DNA of 64,000 bases from Synanceia verrucosa (taxonomy: Eukaryota > Chordata > Actinopteri > Perciformes > Synanceiidae). The notes under the pieces are model-generated. The model ran no database searches, had not been told where the DNA came from, and saw nothing but the letters and a program-made list of their open reading frames with translations. The stretch spans positions 7,024,353 to 7,088,352 of the forward strand of contig CM056566.1 of assembly GCA_029721515.1 (NCBI GenBank). Reading direction: 5' to 3'. A program made the position numbers and the translations under genes. Below, one piece after another: positions 61,301 to 64,000 of this stretch (the stretch's first letter is position 1; each line of letters opens with the position of its first letter).

Positions 61301-63466
61301 TGTCTGAAAATTGTGGTCTATTTGGGAAGATATGTTTAAAAAAATGTTTCCTGTCAGTGTAAAAGCTGAAAGGGTTTAAGATGCCATTAGTGTAAACACG
61401 AAATCCATGTTTTTTTTCATGTTGTCTCTCTCTCCCTCCCCTCATTTCCTGTCAACTGTCTGTCCACTATCACAAGAAACACAAATTCCCCCAAACCTCT
61501 TAAAAAATCTGAAACATGAACATATTAGCTCAATATTTTCTAAACTAATTTTACAGTTCTGCATTTGTTTGTAATGACCACATACCTTATTTGTGTTCAT
61601 TTTTGAAGAAAATAGTAATAAGGATAGATGTTAAAAAAAAACACAGGCTGTACAATAAAATGCAGAGTGTGGTGCTATTGAAAGCCTTGTTATGAAACAC
61701 TGATGTAAGCATCACACTACTAAGGGAAGTGTGTGACTGTATTTTTCCTTTCTGAGGGGATTTGATCCTTGACCAGTGGAGGAGTAAATGTGGTTATAGA
61801 GGCGGTGGAAAACAGCCAAAAACTCTGGGCACAAAAGAGGAAATATTTTTAATGTTGCCAGGAGGCGGCTCTGATTGTACTTGGATCTTAGGCTCATATG
61901 TACTGGGATGGAAGGAAGGAAGGACTAAAAAAACTGGTAACGTGTGGGTGTGTACTCACATGTTGAGTGGCAGCTGCACCTTGGCATGAGCCAGCAGCTC
62001 AGAGGTGATGGATGCCACTTTGGGAGGCACCAGCACCCCTGCCGAGGAGGGAGAGGGACCCGGGTGAGATGCATCCTACAGACACAAAAAAAGATGCACA
62101 CATATAGATGGCATGGTTTCTATTTAAAATAAAATGAAAAAAATCACTTGCAATATGCACCAGCAGTATTTATAGCTTTTCAGTATGTGTCCTGGTTATT
62201 GCTCAATAACACATTTAACCCAGGTGTGACTGCAACCAGAGGCAATGAATGCAAAAGCAATGTGTCTCAAGTCTACCGCCGTCAAAAAGACGAATGCTCG
62301 TCACATGGAAGAATAAGTTAATAAAATCTCCAGTGAAGAGGAGTGACCAAAGTCAACTCTGGCTTGCAAAATGTATGTGCATGTGTGCTGCATGCTGTAT
62401 ATGTGTGTGCTTAGAATCTGAACAAGGACTGAGCTGGCCTGATATATTGGCTGATATTATTTTATTACAGATATGGGAGCAACAGTTCTTTTTCACAGCA
62501 CTTTCCATTCTTTTTCACCGTAAAAATTAAAATTGGCTTAATTGCAATGATGGTCATGTGTAGGCTATTTTGGTTTTATTTCCAATCTAGATACACTGGC
62601 ATTAGCTGAGTTGCACTGTTAATATGATCTTATAAACTTGTGAAACGCAAAATAATAGAATTCACTATTGAACTTCAGCACTTAATTGTGATGAAAAAAA
62701 TACAACCCCAAATTAAATCAAATATAATACTGACAGCTTCCCAAAATGCTAGATTGACCACTTCTCCAACAAATAAGCAATTTGTAAATGCATCATCATC
62801 AGCATAACAGAAATGGACATTCCTGGATTAATAGGTTCATGTAAACCCAATTTAATTCTAATACTATATATACTATATACATAATGGGAGAAGATGTGCA
62901 AGTATGGCCTATATTTGAGGATCTTGAATATTTTCATGAAATGCTTTTCAGATTTTACACAGAAAACATAACCATGTTAAAAAAAGAAACAAATAATGTA
63001 ATGACAAAAGGAGTCGCCCTTTGTACGTTAACTATTGTAAAAGTTGCAGAACTTGTGATGAAATGTTTTTACACTGAGGGCTCTCTACTTCATGATGTAA
63101 TCTTCACTACCTGTACATATTGCACAGACTACAGTGTGTGTTTGCATGTGTGTATACCTGGATGCGTGCAGCTGCTCTGGGGTCAGAGGAACTGATGAGG
63201 ACCGGGTGGGAGATCTCCATACTGTGTCTGTTGTTGAGCTGGGCGGCCCTCTGGCTGACAGACAGAGCTGAGAACGAATGCCTCTTCTTGGCGTTTTTCT
63301 TCCCTTCGCCTCTCCGATGGCCTAAACCGTTTCCATTGGACGGGGACGCGCTGGGGGAGGGACCAGGAGAGCAGGGATCCAAGGGGGCCGGCTCGGAGCT
63401 TGGACCTGGAACGTTAGTTGGTGTGGGCTTGTCGATCTCCATCAACTGCTTGGCTGTTTCATTTAA
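46290..63466 (-). CDS. sh3rf3: SH3 domain-containing RING finger 3 (POSH2), C-terminal seven exons (partial)
   Basis: Minus-strand coding exons: 63158-63466, 61960-62075, 59537-59707, 56683-56948, 53772-54097, 47252-47625 and 46290-46458. The sum is 1731 nt (576 residues) and all phases agree. The first starts at LNETAKQLMEIDK, just after the second SH3 of the family, and holds KKRHSFSALSVS and SSDPRAAARI (Rac-binding region). SH3 number three is at 59537-59707 (LALYAYKPQKADELELRKGE, then GVFPGNYVTPVSR). Low-complexity Ser/Pro exons follow (TPPNVSAVLLNGD). An exon with KERKAGVLLKLLSG, a histidine run and GRAGSCPIESEM comes next, then the terminal SH3 (RYRVVVPYPPQSEAEIELRE...ending FVESF). POSH proteins are E3 ligase scaffolds for Rac-JNK signalling. 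RING, SH3-1 and SH3-2 lie past 64000. SH3RF1 is the paralogous alternative; septin10/sowahc synteny favours SH3RF3. Confidence 0.93.
47626..53771 (-). other. sh3rf3: sh3rf3 intron between the TPPNVS exon and the KERK exon
   Basis: A 6.1 kb intron. It contains an antisense SINE fragment at 51105-51300 and, near 49462-49535, a short repeat (TTCACCTCTGAGCCACTGCC) like the reversed head of a fish SINE. An AG-rich purine tract spans about 50535-50730. No exon or RNA gene is recognised. Confidence 0.55.
51105..51300 (-). mobile_element. V-SINE fragment, antisense
   Basis: It shares AGGGTACACCCTGGACAAG and CATGTTTTTGGATGGTGGG with the full SINE at 2127-2492. Internal parts of the core (between GTGGGAGGA and CAGTGCTAACC) are deleted, and the 3' tail is missing. 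Confidence 0.8.
54789..55086. repeat. CA-repeat-bounded GTCCCCA/TGGGGAC repeat with telomere-like CCTAACCC core
   Basis: Between two (CA)n tracts lie TGTGGGGACTTTACATTGAC, CTAATCCTAACCCTAACC, TATGGGGACCTGCAC and three GTCCCCA motifs. The mix of opposed GGGGAC and GTCCCC boxes allows hairpins. The CCTAACCC stretch is short and probably not a true interstitial telomere. Confidence 0.6.
55635..55690. repeat. (GT)n microsatellite
   Basis: About 28 GT units with one GC interruption, in an sh3rf3 intron. Confidence 0.95.
56949..59536 (-). other. sh3rf3: sh3rf3 intron following the third SH3 exon
   Basis: A 2.6 kb intron. A (TC)n tract lies at about 58288-58318. No exon, transposon end or RNA gene is recognised. 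Confidence 0.55.
59708..61959 (-). other. sh3rf3: sh3rf3 intron before the third SH3 exon
   Basis: A 2.3 kb intron with a (GT)n run at about 60770-60790 and a repeat copy at 60791-61000. No coding evidence. Confidence 0.55.
60791..61000. repeat. Second CA/GT-bounded hairpin-type repeat, diverged
   Basis: CTTGTAAGGACCCTCACTGG on the left and AAACTGAAATTGGTC then AAATACAAGAGCACAAACAC on the right give opposed GGACC/GGTC boxes between a GT and a CA tract. The layout parallels 54789-55086, with little sequence identity left. Confidence 0.45.
62076..63157 (-). other. sh3rf3: sh3rf3 intron between the Rac-binding exon and the VQLPLN exon
   Basis: A 1.1 kb AT-rich intron with consistent donor and acceptor. 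Nothing else recognised. Confidence 0.6.
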
Positions 63467-64000
63467 CTGAGGAGAGGAGGAGGAAAAGCAGGAGGAGAGG
63501 AAAAGGACAAGAGAGAAGAGGTTCAGGTGTTAGATTTCAGCCCTCAGTGGTTCACAGTATCCAGCACACAAAACAAGTGCGCTTGTGTAGCTTTTCACCT
63601 CTTCTTCTTGGCATCTTCTTAAAAGCCAGCAGCAGCAATCATCCCTACAACAGCTGGTCCAGCGATATTCCCTTTGTGCAACACACATGCTCATTGTCTG
63701 TCTTTGTCAAACACACACATACTTCCACACAGCCCTAACGTGAGCATCCCTTTCATTTGCCAGGATTGTTCTTCCACTCATCACTTTGGTTTCATTTTAT
63801 GTCACTTTCACTTTGGGTAAAATCTGATACAGATTCAGTTCTTTATCGAGATGTGAAAAAAATAAGTAGTTCTCTTGACCACCATTGAGAAATCTGCAAT
63901 GGACCTAGTTGTGATGCTCCTCCTCACCCTGGCTGATCTAACCTGATTTCAGACAGTGGTACTTTACTACTGTAATATGACCTGTCAGTCCTGTCCCACA
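63467..64000 (-). other. sh3rf3: sh3rf3 intron continuing past the window
   Basis: It begins left of the acceptor CTCTCCTCAG at 63467 with a purine-rich plus-strand tract. No further exon is seen before the edge. Confidence 0.6.

Overview
This window is nuclear DNA from a ray-finned fish, most likely a percomorph-type teleost; the species cannot be named from sequence alone. The evidence is intron-rich vertebrate genes with GT-AG splicing, teleost-type V-SINEs, hAT, Harbinger and Tc1 elements, and many (CA)n, (TA)n and (TC)n microsatellites. There is no CRISPR array, rRNA gene or convincing stand-alone tRNA.

Five protein genes can be assembled exon by exon, with matching splice phases. From left to right they are: asmt (melatonin synthesis; minus strand; only the first four coding exons, 2524-4832), akap17a (RS-rich splicing and PKA-anchoring protein; minus; complete, 6706-12414), sowahc (ankyrin-repeat protein; minus; complete, 16549-19979), septin10 (GTP-binding cytoskeletal protein; plus; complete, 20925-37836) and sh3rf3 (POSH2-type scaffold E3 ligase; minus; C-terminal seven coding exons, 46290-63466, with the RING and first two SH3 domains beyond the right edge). 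In human, AKAP17A-ASMT are neighbours in the X/Y pseudoautosomal region and SH3RF3-SEPTIN10-SOWAHC are neighbours on 2q13. Here both blocks lie side by side with their internal order and orientation kept.

Layout: 1-2523 is asmt intron with a SINE; 4833-6705 is an asmt/akap17a spacer; 12423-16548 holds the akap17a 5' end and a gene-free spacer; 19980-20924 is a head-to-head sowahc/septin10 promoter region; 20955-37820 holds septin10 introns, of which intron 4 (25076-33046) is a stack of nested transposons; 37837-46289 is the tail-to-tail septin10/sh3rf3 interval; and the rest is large sh3rf3 introns with scattered repeats.

The genes do not form a pathway or operon; they are unrelated vertebrate genes kept together by synteny. 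The most informative non-genic content is the transposon layer. Several elements have readable terminal inverted repeats and target-site duplications: perfect 8 bp on a 4.2 kb hAT-like element, perfect 18 bp on a LINE-like retrocopy inside it, 12 bp on a V-SINE, 7-8 bp on three hAT-like MITEs, and 3 bp on a Harbinger relic. I found no sign of a new enzymatic or defence system. The best candidates for something undescribed are the repeat families and their nesting.
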